Assembly: GCA_027027675.1 (NCBI GenBank)
Contig: JALVKT010000024.1
Location: 1 to 43,023, forward strand
Source of the DNA: Thermofilaceae archaeon
GTDB lineage: Archaea; Thermoproteota; Thermoprotei; Thermofilales; Thermofilaceae
Length of the DNA: 43,023 bases
Direction of reading: 5' to 3'
The notes under the pieces are model-generated. The model saw only the letters and a list, made by a program, of their open reading frames with translations, had not been told where the DNA came from and ran no database searches. Positions 8,564-19,039 of the stretch are shown piece by piece. Position 1 is the first letter of the stretch; each line of letters begins with the position of its first letter. Both the position numbers and the translations under genes were made by a program.

Positions 8564-9346
8564 GTGTGCCGGGTGGGCCTCGCCGTATTGAAAATCGGTG
8601 GCTCCGTCATAACCGTGAAGTCGAGAAACTTCAGGGTGAACCGGCGGAACATGGATAGGATAGCCCGCTCTCTTTCCAGGCTTTACAGGGCTGGGTGGAA
8701 GTTTGTGATTGTTCATGGCGGCGGCTCTTTCGGCCACCCGGTCGCAGCCGCGTATGGGCTTTCAAAGGGTGGATTAGAGGGTAGGAAGCTTATCGGTTTT
8801 GCTGAGACCCGGTATTGGATGAGTGTTTTGAACCTAAAGTTTACGAGGCGCCTCTTGGATGCCGGTGTGCCAGCGTCTCCCCTGCAGACCTCTGCTGTAG
8901 CGTATAATAGGGATGGTGGTCTGTGCTGGGTTAACTCCAGCCTCGTGGCGGAGTATGTTACTCGGGGCGTCGTGCCCGTGCTTTACGGCGACGTGGTGCT
9001 CGACGTGCAGAGGGGTGCGTCAATTCTCTCCGGCGACGATCTCTCGGCGATGCTGGCTGTGAGGCTTAACGCCGAATCGCTTGTGTACGTTATGGGGGCC
9101 GGGGGAATATATGATAGGCCTCCCGGCTCGCCTGGGGCTAGGCTTATGGAGACCGTGGATCCTAGGAGTAAGCTTGTCCTCGGAGGCACTAGGGGGATAG
9201 ATGTTACGCAGGGTGTTAGGCGTAAACTGGATGCCGCGTTTTGGGCGGCGAGTAGGGGTGTGAGGGTTGCGGTGGGCGGCGTCGGCGTGGTTGAAGAGAT
9301 GGTTAGGGGTGAGGAGGGCGAGTATACACGTGTGGTGTGGCGTTAA
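8564..9346 (+). CDS. Isopentenyl phosphate kinase
   Basis: Amino-acid-kinase fold: LKIGGSVITVK, IVHGGGSFGHPVAA, LYGDVVLD, LSGDDLSAMLA; adjacent to GGPP synthase. Confidence 0.9.
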   Translation: MCRVGLAVLKIGGSVITVKSRNFRVNRRNMDRIARSLSRLYRAGWKFVIVHGGGSFGHPVAAAYGLSKGGLEGRKLIGFAETRYWMSVLNLKFTRRLLDAGVPASPLQTSAVAYNRDGGLCWVNSSLVAEYVTRGVVPVLYGDVVLDVQRGASILSGDDLSAMLAVRLNAESLVYVMGAGGIYDRPPGSPGARLMETVDPRSKLVLGGTRGIDVTQGVRRKLDAAFWAASRGVRVAVGGVGVVEEMVRGEEGEYTRVVWR

Positions 9347-9387
9347 CGTTATCGCCTTGAACAGCGGTATTTGGGTGGTGGGAGAGA

Positions 9388-9801
9388 GTGAAGGTGTATT
9401 TTAAGGAGCTCACCTTTTCGACCGATAAGCGTTACCAGCTTGTAGACATAACCTACGAGGTAGAGAAGGCTGTTAGGGAAAGCGGCGTAAAGGACGGTCT
9501 CTGCCTTGTCTTCGCGCCCCACGCCACGGCAGCCATAGTGGCGAACGAGCATGAGGGCGGCCTCATGCAGGACATATTGAGGAAGATTCAGGAAGAGTTT
9601 CCCAGGGATGGGGGCTGGCTGCACAACAGGATAGATGATAACGCTGCCGCTCATCTCGGCTCAGCGTTTATCGGCGCGGACAGGGTGTTCCCCGTTAGAG
9701 GGGGCAGGCTTATACGTGGCACTTGGCAGAACATCTTTCTCGTCGAGATGGACGGGCCCCGATATAGGAGACGCGTGGTAATAGAGGTTATGGGCGAGTA
9801 G
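9388..9801 (+). CDS. YjbQ/UPF0047 family protein (secondary thiamine-phosphate synthase-like)
   Basis: CLVFAPHATAAIVANEHEGGLMQDIL ... HNRIDDNAAAHLGSAFIG and GTWQNIFLVEMDGPRYRR. Confidence 0.9.
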   Translation: MKVYFKELTFSTDKRYQLVDITYEVEKAVRESGVKDGLCLVFAPHATAAIVANEHEGGLMQDILRKIQEEFPRDGGWLHNRIDDNAAAHLGSAFIGADRVFPVRGGRLIRGTWQNIFLVEMDGPRYRRRVVIEVMGE

Positions 9802-9802
9802 C

Positions 9803-10108
9803 GTGCCTGCGGGCTCACGGAGAGACGTGTGGGTGAGGGAAGAGGGGGAGGTGCTCAAAGTAGGCGTCACCCGCGCGCTCGTGGAGAGCTACAAGGAGTT
9901 CCTCTATGTGGAGTTTTTGAAAAAGCCGGGTGAGAGGTTCGCGGAGGGCGAGCCGCTCGTCGCCTTGGAGAGCCTGAAGAGCGTCTACGAAGTCGCCCTA
10001 CCCTTTGGAGGCGAGGTCGTAGCCGTAAACGAGGATGTCGAGAGGGATCCCTCGCTTATAAATGAGAATCCCGAGGAGACGTGGCTCCTCGCCGTGAAAA
10101 AGGCCTAG
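9803..10108 (+). CDS. Short GcvH-like lipoyl-carrier protein
   Basis: [71 protein letters not shown] corresponds to the lipoylated lysine motif of GcvH. Confidence 0.78.
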   Translation: MPAGSRRDVWVREEGEVLKVGVTRALVESYKEFLYVEFLKKPGERFAEGEPLVALESLKSVYEVALPFGGEVVAVNEDVERDPSLINENPEETWLLAVKKA

Positions 10109-12240
10109 TCCTTCTTTAAAACGATCTTTACATCGACCGCTAGTCCTCCCTTGCCCTTCTCGTATACGAAGAACGGGTTTATGTCGACGTCCTCTATTTC
10201 TGGCAGATCCATCATGAGCTGGGATACCTTGAGTAGCGTGTATATGACCGACTCGAGGTCTCCCGGCGGTTCTCCCCTGTAACCCTTGATGATCTTGTAG
10301 GCCTTAGTTTCCTCCACCATGTCATAGGCGTCTTCGAGGCTTAGAGGCGCCACGCGGAAACTGACGTCCCTGATGAGCTCCACGAGGATTCCTCCCGAGC
10401 CGAACATCACGAGGGGGCCGAAGATGGGGTCGCGGTGTGCGCCGATTATCATCTCACGTCCCTCCTCGGCCATGCGCCTCACCACTATTCCCTTTATCCT
10501 GGCGTTGGGCGCCTTCGCCTTCACGGAGTCCATTATTCTCGCGTAGGCGTCCCTGACCTCCTCGTCACTTCTAATGTTTATTATGATGCCTCCAACGTCG
10601 CTCTTGTGGAGTATGTCTGGAGACTCGACCTCGAGTACCACGGGGTAGCCCAGTTTTTTGGCGGCTTCCACGGCCTCTTCTGGCGTGTGCGTTAATACCC
10701 GCTTGAGGACCGGTATGCCGTAGTACTCGGCGAGCTGGGCTGCCTCGCTGGGCGTGAGCACGTGTCTATCCTCCTCTAGGACGCTTTGTATGAGGGCGCG
10801 CGCCGCCTGGACGTCGCGCTTTACGTCTATCATCGTTCTCTTGTCGAGCTTTTCACGCATCTTCACGTACCTATACAGTATGCCGAGGGCCGCCATGGCC
10901 TTTTCCGGCGACTCGTAGCATGGAACCCCGTTTTCTGTCAGCTTGGAGCATGCGCTGAGAACCTCTTCGCCCCCTATGAATGAAGCTATCACTGTCTTAC
11001 GGGAGCCGGTCTCCTTTATCGCCTCTAAGACCGCGTTTGCTATCTCCATAGGGTCTGTTATGGCCGTGTGGCAGTACAAGACGACTATTGCGTGAACCCT
11101 TTTGTCGAGAAGTAAGTCCTTCATTGCGCCGAGGTATCCGTCGTAGTCAGCCATCCCCGTCAGGTCTACGGGGTTGAAGACGCTCCCAAAGGGAGGCATG
11201 TGGCGTCGAAGCTTCTTAGCGAGATCCTCTGGGATGTCTATTAGCTTGACACCCCACTCCTCGGCTGCGTCCGTAGCCATTATTCCCGCTCCGCCCCCGT
11301 TTGTGAGTATCACGACGTTTTCTCCTTCGGGTAGGTGCGCCTTAGCGAAGGCTGTGGCCCAGTCGAATAGGTCTATAAACGTGGGGGCTCTAACGACGCC
11401 TGTCTGCTTGAAGGCCGCGTTATATGCGGCGTCGCTTCCCGCGAGGGTGCCGGTGTGGGACTTTATTGCTCCGAGGGTCCGCTTCGCCTTGCCGGCCTTT
11501 AGTATTATAATCGGCTTTTTACGCGAGACCGCGCGTGCCACTTGGAGGAAGCGGCGGCCATCCTCTATTCCTTCGAGGTATGCCGTTATGACTCGGGTAT
11601 ACGGGTCTCTCCCGAAAAACTCTATCAGGTCCACCTCGTTTATGTCCGCCTTGTTCCCTATGCTGACGAGGTCTGAGAGACCTATACCCTTGATCTTTGT
11701 CCATCCCACAAGGGCTATCCCGAGCGCCCCGCTCTGGGTTATGAAGGCTATTTCGCCGGGATTCGGCAGCGCCTGGCAGAAGCTCGCGTTTACTCCCTTC
11801 ACCGTGTCGCATATCCCCACTATGTTTGGGCCCAGTATGCGCATCCCATACTTTCTGGCTATTTCGACGAGCCTACGCTCAGCCTCGACATTCCCTATTT
11901 CCTTGAAACCGCTGGTTATGATCGCAGCGGCCTTTACGCCTTTCTTGCCGGCCTCTTCTAGTACGCGTGGAACTATAGGCGCGGGGACGACGATAACCGC
12001 TAGATCCACGGGTTCGGGGACGTCGAGTATTGTGGGGTATGCCTTTAGCCCGAGTATTTCTTTTGCACGCGGGTTTACGGGGAAAATCTTGTCTCGTGGG
12101 AAGCCTGAGTCGAGGAGGTTTTTTACCACCTGGTATCCTATCTTTTCCGGGTGGCGAGATGCGCCTATGACTGCGACGCTTTCAGGCCTGAGGAGTTTAA
12201 GTATGTGGTCTACCTGAACCAAATATTCCACCCAGGACAA
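10105..12240 (-). CDS. ADP-forming acetate/acyl-CoA ligase, fused alpha and beta domains
   Basis: CoA-binding [46 protein letters not shown]-grasp region [22 protein letters not shown]. Confidence 0.93.
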   Translation of the reverse strand: MSWVEYLVQVDHILKLLRPESVAVIGASRHPEKIGYQVVKNLLDSGFPRDKIFPVNPRAKEILGLKAYPTILDVPEPVDLAVIVVPAPIVPRVLEEAGKKGVKAAAIITSGFKEIGNVEAERRLVEIARKYGMRILGPNIVGICDTVKGVNASFCQALPNPGEIAFITQSGALGIALVGWTKIKGIGLSDLVSIGNKADINEVDLIEFFGRDPYTRVITAYLEGIEDGRRFLQVARAVSRKKPIIILKAGKAKRTLGAIKSHTGTLAGSDAAYNAAFKQTGVVRAPTFIDLFDWATAFAKAHLPEGENVVILTNGGGAGIMATDAAEEWGVKLIDIPEDLAKKLRRHMPPFGSVFNPVDLTGMADYDGYLGAMKDLLLDKRVHAIVVLYCHTAITDPMEIANAVLEAIKETGSRKTVIASFIGGEEVLSACSKLTENGVPCYESPEKAMAALGILYRYVKMREKLDKRTMIDVKRDVQAARALIQSVLEEDRHVLTPSEAAQLAEYYGIPVLKRVLTHTPEEAVEAAKKLGYPVVLEVESPDILHKSDVGGIIINIRSDEEVRDAYARIMDSVKAKAPNARIKGIVVRRMAEEGREMIIGAHRDPIFGPLVMFGSGGILVELIRDVSFRVAPLSLEDAYDMVEETKAYKIIKGYRGEPPGDLESVIYTLLKVSQLMMDLPEIEDVDINPFFVYEKGKGGLAVDVKIVLKKD

Positions 12241-12319
12241 AGAGTGCGTGTGGATATATCATTTTTAGCCGGCAAAAAACGCGCTTAATAATAATCAATA
12301 ATTTGGGTAATCTCGACGT

Positions 12320-13372
12320 TTATTTGCAGAGCCTCTTTTCCAGCTTGCCTTCTTTTGTCCTGCAGAACTTCGCCCTTATCGTGAGTAGGGGCCTCTCTGG
12401 GATTATGCCTTCCGGCCTGTACATCAGCACTAGGAGGAGTATTACGCCGAAGAAGAGCATTGCAGCGTAGTTTATGTCGAAGGGTAGTATGATGTAGTGC
12501 TTTAGCAGCGCCAGCGTCCTGTCCAGGAAGATGTACACTGCCACGCCGACCAGCGTGCCGTAGGGGTTTCCGCTGCCGCCCAGCACGACCATGAGCACAA
12601 CGAGGAAGGTCTTTAGCGGGTTAAAGTCGTCGGCGAGCACGGATCCCATGTAGTAGGCGTAGATTACGCCGGCCACTGCCGCCATGGCTGAGCCTAAGGC
12701 CAGGACTTTCATCCTGTACTTGACGATGTCTTTTCCTAGCGTGGCCGCTGCTAGTTCCTCGTCACGTATAGCTCTTAGCGCGCGGCCGAAAGGTGAGGTG
12801 GAGAGCCTGTATAGTATGAGCCACGAGGCTGCGGCGAATGAGAGGGAAAGTGCGATGTAGCCCGCCTCCTTTGTGCCCGGCGGCATCCAGGCGAGTATGT
12901 CTGGCACTCCGACGCCCATTGTGCCGCCTATAAAGGGGTCATAGTTTCTCCCGAATATGCGGAAGAGCTCGCCAGCAGCTATCAGCGTGATTGCCAGGTA
13001 GTCCTCTCTCAGCCTGATGGCTGGGTAGGAGGCAACTATGCCCAGTATTGCGCCGAAAACCGCGGCCACAACGAGGGTTACGGCGAAGACTAGGAGTGCC
13101 TGTAGAGGATGAGTGGCGAAGTAGTTGCTTACGGCTGTGCTGTAGAGTATGCTCTTCGTCTTGAATTCTCCCTGCCACTGTATCCCTGCAAGCCAGGTGC
13201 CCAAGCGGACGGCGAGCGCGCCGACGGCGAAGGCCCCCGCCGCGAAGAACATAACCTTTCCGAAGTTCGGTATGCCTAGCTCGCCGTACTCTAGCTCCAT
13301 GCTGGCGGAGAGTATGAGGAACACTCCATACATCGTCCCTATATCGACTAGGAGGAGGAACAGGTTTATCAT
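12320..13372 (-). CDS. livM: Branched-chain amino acid-type ABC transporter permease (LivM-like)
   Basis: Multi-TM protein with RLREDYLAITLIAAGELFRIF and SPFGRALRAIRDEELAAATLGKDIVKYR. Confidence 0.88.
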   Translation of the reverse strand: MINLFLLLVDIGTMYGVFLILSASMELEYGELGIPNFGKVMFFAAGAFAVGALAVRLGTWLAGIQWQGEFKTKSILYSTAVSNYFATHPLQALLVFAVTLVVAAVFGAILGIVASYPAIRLREDYLAITLIAAGELFRIFGRNYDPFIGGTMGVGVPDILAWMPPGTKEAGYIALSLSFAAASWLILYRLSTSPFGRALRAIRDEELAAATLGKDIVKYRMKVLALGSAMAAVAGVIYAYYMGSVLADDFNPLKTFLVVLMVVLGGSGNPYGTLVGVAVYIFLDRTLALLKHYIILPFDINYAAMLFFGVILLLVLMYRPEGIIPERPLLTIRAKFCRTKEGKLEKRLCK

Positions 13373-13374
13373 AC

Positions 13375-14286
13375 CTAATCACCTCGGGACCAGAGGCTTG
13401 CAATTCCCTGCGGGAGCAGGAGGAGGGTTATGATTAGGATCGTGAAGGGTATCGCCGGCCTGTAGGCCGTGCTGAGGTTTATGGGTGGCTGTGAGAGGAG
13501 GTATGTGCCCAGTATCTCGGAGAAGCCTACGATGTAGCCCCCCACGACGGCCCCCGAGAGGCTGTTTATGCCTCCAAGTATGGACGCGGCGAATATGGGG
13601 AGCAGTATTATGAACCCTAGGTCTGGGGACGTTGGTATCCTGAAGGGGAGGAAGAAGCCTGCGATGCCTGCGAAGCCGCCGGCTAGGAACCAGCTTGTGG
13701 CGTATACTTTTTCAACGTTTATGCCTAGGACTTCCGCGAGGGCCGGGTTCTCTATCGCCGCTCTCATGGCTACTCCGAACTTCGTCTTCATGAGTAGGAT
13801 GTAGAGGAGCGCTAGCAGGGCTATGACTGAGAGGGAGGACACGAGTACTAGGCCCCTCACCTGTACGCCTAATATGTTGGCTGTGAAGTCGTTGAATATG
13901 AACGCCCTGGAGTATACCTTGAAGTTGAACTTTAGGAGGTCGGCGTATATCTGCAGGAGGGCCCTTGTGGCTATGTCGATTGCCATCGAGGCTATCATAA
14001 GCATGACGAAGTTTGCGCCGCGTCTCCTGAGGGGGCTGTAGATTAAGAGGTAGCACAGCACGGCGTAGATCCCGCCGAAGAGGAATGCTAGGGGCATTGT
14101 GAGGTATGTGGCTAGCCCCGCTATTACGATGAAGGTGTATGCGCCGTAGACCCCTATTATCGCTAGGTCGCCGTGCGCGAAGTTCGCCACCTTGAGGGTC
14201 ATTATCGTCAGTGTTAAGCTGAGCGAGAGCAAGGCTAGCATGTTGCTGTAAACCAGCGCGTCCAACAGGATGTTCGGGTCTATCAT
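13375..14286 (-). CDS. livH: Branched-chain amino acid-type ABC transporter permease (LivH-like)
   Basis: LSLSLTLTIMTLKVANFAHGDLAIIGVYGAY, TKFGVAMRAAIENPALAEVLGINV. Confidence 0.9.
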   Translation of the reverse strand: MIDPNILLDALVYSNMLALLSLSLTLTIMTLKVANFAHGDLAIIGVYGAYTFIVIAGLATYLTMPLAFLFGGIYAVLCYLLIYSPLRRRGANFVMLMIASMAIDIATRALLQIYADLLKFNFKVYSRAFIFNDFTANILGVQVRGLVLVSSLSVIALLALLYILLMKTKFGVAMRAAIENPALAEVLGINVEKVYATSWFLAGGFAGIAGFFLPFRIPTSPDLGFIILLPIFAASILGGINSLSGAVVGGYIVGFSEILGTYLLSQPPINLSTAYRPAIPFTILIITLLLLPQGIASLWSRGD

Positions 14287-14288
14287 GG

Positions 14289-15005
14289 CTAGTCACGCAG
14301 GCCTAGATACATTGAGGCGAGATCCTCGTGGGTTAGGAGCTCGTCCGCGGGGCCGAGGAACTTCACGGTTCCCGTGACAAGCAGCATTGCCCTGTCGCCT
14401 AGCTCCAGCGCCTTCTTCGCGTTTTGCTCCACGAGAACCACTGTGAGCCCGTACTCCGTCTTCAGCTTCACTATCCTGTCAAATATGAGGTCGGCCATCT
14501 TGGGTGAAAGTGCGGCGGTGGGCTCGTCAAACATCACTGTGTTAGGCTCCTTAATCATATTCATCGCGAAAGCCACCATTTGCCTCTCACCCCCACTCAG
14601 GGTTCGAACCTTCCTATCCATAAACCCCCTAATCTCGGGTAGAAACTCGAGGACTTTCTCAAGCCTTCTCTCAAGCTCGTCCCTGTCGAGGAAATAACCT
14701 GCCAGGAGGATGTTTTCCCTAACACTAAGGTTTTCAAACGTGTTATTTAGCTGCGGATGATACGCCAAGCCCTTCTTCGACCTTTCATGGGGCGGCAGCT
14801 TCGTAACGTCTTCCCCGTTAAACAGTATCTTGCCGCCCATAATCGTGGCGAGGCCGAAAAGGCCCTTTAGCAGAGTGCTCTTCCCGCTACCGTTAGGCCC
14901 AACTATTACGAAAAGCTCGTTCTTCTCAACCTTGAATGTTACGCCGTGGAGTATTTCCAGCTTCCCATAGCCCACCTTCAAGTTTTCAACGTCGAACACC
15001 GCCAT
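14289..15005 (-). CDS. livF: ABC transporter ATP-binding protein (LivF-like)
   Basis: Walker A GPNGSGKST, signature LSGGERQMVAFAMNM. Start placed at ATG 15005 (MAVFDVENLKVGYGKL) rather than 15032, which overlaps the upstream gene. Confidence 0.9.
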   Translation of the reverse strand: MAVFDVENLKVGYGKLEILHGVTFKVEKNELFVIVGPNGSGKSTLLKGLFGLATIMGGKILFNGEDVTKLPPHERSKKGLAYHPQLNNTFENLSVRENILLAGYFLDRDELERRLEKVLEFLPEIRGFMDRKVRTLSGGERQMVAFAMNMIKEPNTVMFDEPTAALSPKMADLIFDRIVKLKTEYGLTVVLVEQNAKKALELGDRAMLLVTGTVKFLGPADELLTHEDLASMYLGLRD

Positions 15006-15006
15006 C

Positions 15007-15771
15007 TCAATCACCGAGATATGCCTCCACAACCTTGGGGTCGCTCATGACCTCCTCGGGCGTACCATGAGAGATCACCCTGCCCTGGTGCATCGCGTAA
15101 ACCCTGTCCACGTATTGCAGCGTTATGTCAAGCCTGTGCTCCACTATGAGAAAGGTGAGGCCTATTTCGTCCCTGAGCTTCACGATGTGCGACATGATGT
15201 CGTGCGCCAGCGTCGGGTTTACACCGGCCACGGGCTCGTCTAAGAGAAGTAGGCTTGGCTCGCTCATCAGCGCCCTCCCCATTTCGAGAAGCTTCATCTG
15301 CCCCCCGCTAAGCTGGTCGGCGCGCGTATCCCATAGATGATCTATGTTTAACAGTTCAAGGATACGGAAAGCCTTCTCTATTAGCTCTTCTTCTTTTTTA
15401 GCCCAGTCCGTGGAGAGAAGTATCTTAGCAGCGCTCGTGTCAAGGCCGGCTCTTGAGGCTACGAGAAGGTTTTCGAGAACGCTTAGAGAGCGAAAAGGCT
15501 TTGGAACCTGGAAGGTCCTAACGATCCCCCTTCTGTACCGTTCGTGGGGGGGAAGATACGTGATGTCCTCATCCCTATATAGAACCTTCCCACCGTCAGG
15601 CCTGAGGGCGCCGCCAACCACGTTTATCAAGGTTGTCTTGCCGCTCCCGTTAGGCCCTATCAGCATTGTGACCTTTGCAGGCTCTACTTCTATGGAAACG
15701 CCGTCGAGGGCCTTAACGCCCCCAAAGTGCTTCTCTAGGTCTACTGTCCTGAGTAGGGGGTCATCCACCAT
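15007..15771 (-). CDS. livG: ABC transporter ATP-binding protein (LivG-like)
   Basis: Walker A GPNGSGKTT, LSGGQMKLLEMGRALM, LLLDEPVAGVNPTLA. Confidence 0.9.
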   Translation of the reverse strand: MVDDPLLRTVDLEKHFGGVKALDGVSIEVEPAKVTMLIGPNGSGKTTLINVVGGALRPDGGKVLYRDEDITYLPPHERYRRGIVRTFQVPKPFRSLSVLENLLVASRAGLDTSAAKILLSTDWAKKEEELIEKAFRILELLNIDHLWDTRADQLSGGQMKLLEMGRALMSEPSLLLLDEPVAGVNPTLAHDIMSHIVKLRDEIGLTFLIVEHRLDITLQYVDRVYAMHQGRVISHGTPEEVMSDPKVVEAYLGD

Positions 15772-15828
15772 GCTTAGACACCGAAATAAATAAGAGACTT
15801 AAATTTATCCCAGTAAAAAATGTAGTTT

Positions 15829-17106
15829 TTACGCTTTTCCAAAGAAGGTCACTGAATCGCTGAGCGCGCTGTAGCTGCCCACGAGCTTCCACTCGAACCC
15901 TTTATCGGTCTTTACTATCTGCCATATGGCGTAGTCGCCGCCAGCCCTGTCGCCGTTCTCGTCGAGCATAGTGTTGCCGCTGACTCCGAAGTAGTGCGCC
16001 GCCACTGTTGGAAGTATCTTGGCTATAGTAGCGCCATCATCGGTTCCAGCAGTCATCACTGAGAGCGCCGCCAGCCAGACAGCGTCGTATGCGTTCATGC
16101 TGTAAGCGTCGGGCATCTCGCCGGTCTGAGCCTTGAACTCCTGGATGAACTTCTCCTGGAGCGGGTTCTTGGCTGGCTGGAAGATCGTGGAGAGTATGCC
16201 TCCCAGCTTTACAGCCTCCGCGCCTACCTGGTCTTTAATCTTGGATGAAAGCGCTGTGCCGTCGGTGCCGAACCAGAGGGTGCTGGAGAGGGTTGCGTCC
16301 TGAGCGGCCAGCTTGATGATCTGTATACCGTCGTCCTCGAAGGATATCATGAGCACAGCTGTACCGCTACCCATGCTCTTAACGATTGATGAGAGCTTAG
16401 CTACTTCTCCGCTTAGGTCTTTAGCGTTGGGGTCGTACTTGACGCCCTGAACCTGGCCTCCCATGGCGGTGAATCTTTCCTTGAAAGCCTCGAAGAGGCC
16501 TACTCCCCACGCGTCTCCCCTGTATATAGCGGCCACTTTCTTGAAGCCCTTGGTTGCGATGAGCTTCGCTAGGGCCTTGGACTGGAAGTTGTCTGTTGGC
16601 ACAACCCTGAACACGAAGTCGTTTGGTATGGCGAGGGAGGGGGCGGTGGAGGACTGGCTAATGATAACTATCTTGTTGCTGTCGGCGAAGTTCTTTATGC
16701 CGGAGAGGACGCCGCTGGCCATGGGCCCAATTACTATTTTGACGTTCTGGGCTGCGAGAGACTGGAGCCTTGACAGGGCGACCTGCTTGTCGAGCTGGTC
16801 GTCCTCTATGAGAGCTTTAAACCGGAACTTTGAGCCGCTTTTTGCGGCGAACTCGTTGACGTCCTTTATGGCCATCTTGATCGCTATTTCGTTTTTCTTG
16901 GCGAAGGATGAGAGGGGCCCGGTGAGGGGGAGGAGGGCTCCGATTGGGATCTCTATGGTTTTCTGTCCTCCTGCCTGCTGGGCGGTCTGCGCGGGCATTG
17001 TGGTGAGGGCGGCCGCGTAGCCGCCAATGGCGCCGATAATTATGCCGATAATTAGTAGGGCTAAAGCTTCTTTAGTTATAGCCGGCATACGGCTAAGCTC
17101 ATTCAA
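15829..17106 (-). CDS. ABC transporter substrate-binding protein (LivJ/K-like) with N-terminal membrane anchor
   Basis: N-terminal TM, then IPIGALLPLTGPLSSFAKKNEIAIKMAIKDVNEF..., periplasmic-binding type I fold. Confidence 0.88.
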   Translation of the reverse strand: MNELSRMPAITKEALALLIIGIIIGAIGGYAAALTTMPAQTAQQAGGQKTIEIPIGALLPLTGPLSSFAKKNEIAIKMAIKDVNEFAAKSGSKFRFKALIEDDQLDKQVALSRLQSLAAQNVKIVIGPMASGVLSGIKNFADSNKIVIISQSSTAPSLAIPNDFVFRVVPTDNFQSKALAKLIATKGFKKVAAIYRGDAWGVGLFEAFKERFTAMGGQVQGVKYDPNAKDLSGEVAKLSSIVKSMGSGTAVLMISFEDDGIQIIKLAAQDATLSSTLWFGTDGTALSSKIKDQVGAEAVKLGGILSTIFQPAKNPLQEKFIQEFKAQTGEMPDAYSMNAYDAVWLAALSVMTAGTDDGATIAKILPTVAAHYFGVSGNTMLDENGDRAGGDYAIWQIVKTDKGFEWKLVGSYSALSDSVTFFGKA

Positions 17107-17298
17107 TTTATTCTATATAAAAATTGTCTGAAAATCGAGGTTTTTGAATGTTAGAATAAGAGTTTCACATATATATGTAGTGCGCAACTATTAAATATAA
17201 ATAGTTTGCCCCGAACTTGTTATATCATAATATCGATATTCATAGTTCCCAATAACGTTATATTGACCTCTTAACAATAAAATAGAATTGGTGTCTTC

Positions 17299-18345
17299 GT
17301 GGCTCTAATAGACCGTTACGGCCGCCCACTCACACACCTCCGAATCTCTGTGACCAGCGGCTGCAACTATAGGTGCATCTTCTGCCACCGGGAGGGCGAA
17401 CTAGGAACCCCTGACATGCTAGACCCAGCCAAGATAGGACTCGTAGCGGAGGCAGCCTCAAGGATAGGCATCAGGTATTACAAGATAACCGGCGGCGAGC
17501 CTCTTTCAAGGCGGGATATAGACAGCATTGTCGCCTCTGCCAAGCTCTATGGTCGCGGCGAGGTTTCCCTAACAACTAACGGCTACTTCTTAGTTGACAG
17601 GCTCCCCGCCCTGACTGACGCTGGACTGGATAGGATAAACGTGAGCTTGCACTCCCTTAATGGAGAACGGTACAGAGCATTAACAGGCGTTAATGGTCTA
17701 GACCGGGTGTTAGAGGGGCTTTCTCTGGCTAGAGACCTTGGCGTGCCCGTGAAGCTGAACTATGTGCTTACACGACTTAACCGTGACGACCTCTGGGATG
17801 TCCTGGACTACGCGTCCCAAATGGGGTTTAACATAAACGTGATAGAGCTTATACCTGTAGGTGAGGGTGGGAAAAGGTTTTCTGACCTGTACGTGAGCAT
17901 CACGTCTATAGTAAAAGAGCTTCTAGAGAGGGCGGAGAAAATAGAGGTGAGAGACCTCCAATCGAGACCCCGCATAGTACTTCCCTCAGGGATTTACGTT
18001 GAACTCATAGCGAGCTACTGTAACCCCTACTTCTGCATGGGCTGTACGAAGATTAGGCTCACACATGATGGCATGCTAAAACCCTGTATAAACAGGAACG
18101 ACAACCTGGTAAACCTGAACCCAATATTCGCCGCAGATATATCACGTGAAGAGAAGGTGGAAAAGATTGTTGAAGCCTTTTCACGAGCAAATGCTTTGAG
18201 GGAGCCCTTCTTCAGGATAAAAAACGGCGTTTGCGTGAGCTACAACAAAGCCATAAAAGGCAGTCCTAGGTTCCCGTTAGAGATTCAGCAAGCCCTTCTA
18301 CGGCATGCCAGAAGCGAGGAGCATTCTCCAAGCCAGCCCCTTTGA
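17299..18345 (+). CDS. moaA: GTP 3',8-cyclase MoaA (radical SAM)
   Basis: CNYRCIFCHREG radical SAM CxxxCxxC, KITGGEPLSRRDI, second cluster CNPYFCMGCTKIRLTHDGMLKPCI. Confidence 0.9.
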   Translation: MALIDRYGRPLTHLRISVTSGCNYRCIFCHREGELGTPDMLDPAKIGLVAEAASRIGIRYYKITGGEPLSRRDIDSIVASAKLYGRGEVSLTTNGYFLVDRLPALTDAGLDRINVSLHSLNGERYRALTGVNGLDRVLEGLSLARDLGVPVKLNYVLTRLNRDDLWDVLDYASQMGFNINVIELIPVGEGGKRFSDLYVSITSIVKELLERAEKIEVRDLQSRPRIVLPSGIYVELIASYCNPYFCMGCTKIRLTHDGMLKPCINRNDNLVNLNPIFAADISREEKVEKIVEAFSRANALREPFFRIKNGVCVSYNKAIKGSPRFPLEIQQALLRHARSEEHSPSQPL

Positions 18346-19039
18346 GGAGGACCTCCTCCAGCGTCTCGTCAAAGGGTATTTTAGCTAGAACCCGCAGGTT
18401 TTCTGTCTCAGCATATTTCTCTAGGAGTTGTGATCCTGGATGGGGAGCTCCGCCTGGCAGTGTGGCCATATTTTCAACTATTCCAGCTATCCTTATTTTC
18501 TCGTCACGTAGGAGAGATACTAGTCTTTTAACGACTGAAAGGGCGATGATCGATGGCGTAGCTACTACGAGGAATCTATGTGTGTGGCGACGGAAAATTC
18601 TAGTAGATAAGAGCATTTCGTCGCCCGTGCCTGGCGGTAAGTCTACCACTAGGTAGTCTAGGCTGCCCCAGTCCGTGTTGGAAATTATGTCCTCGACAAC
18701 CTCCGTCTTCGCGGCCCCCTTTAGGGGGAGGGGGTTGTCTCCCACGAGAAACGCGAGGGACATGACCTTCATTCCTCTGTGAGGCACGGGTTCTAGCCCC
18801 CGCCTGCTCCCGGTGAGCCTGACGTTTTTGATCCCGAGTATGGCTGGTATGGAGGGGCCGTGCACGTCTAAGTCGAAGAGCCCCACCTTGTACCCCTTCT
18901 TGGCAAGGGCCAGCGCTAAAGCCGCGGATACAACGCTTTTCCCTACACCACCCTTTCCGCTTCCCACGAGTAAAGTCTCGCCGATCTCTGAGAGCCTTTT
19001 CTCGGCGAGCACCTCCCAAGGCTCTACCTGGAGACTCAT
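18266..19039 (-). CDS. hypB: Mrp/MinD-type P-loop ATPase; by context the archaeal ATPase-type HypB
   Basis: VGSGKGGVGKSVVSAALALALAKKGYKVGLFDLDVHGPSIP; overlaps hypA by 4 nt in the same operon. Confidence 0.75.
   Translation of the reverse strand: MSLQVEPWEVLAEKRLSEIGETLLVGSGKGGVGKSVVSAALALALAKKGYKVGLFDLDVHGPSIPAILGIKNVRLTGSRRGLEPVPHRGMKVMSLAFLVGDNPLPLKGAAKTEVVEDIISNTDWGSLDYLVVDLPPGTGDEMLLSTRIFRRHTHRFLVVATPSIIALSVVKRLVSLLRDEKIRIAGIVENMATLPGGAPHPGSQLLEKYAETENLRVLAKIPFDETLEEVLLKGAGLENAPRFWHAVEGLAESLTGT

Noticed and set aside
11174-12217. 347-aa ORF antisense to the acyl-CoA synthetase
   Set aside because: Ser/Ala/Pro-rich antisense shadow; the minus-strand gene is a clear Acd homologue.
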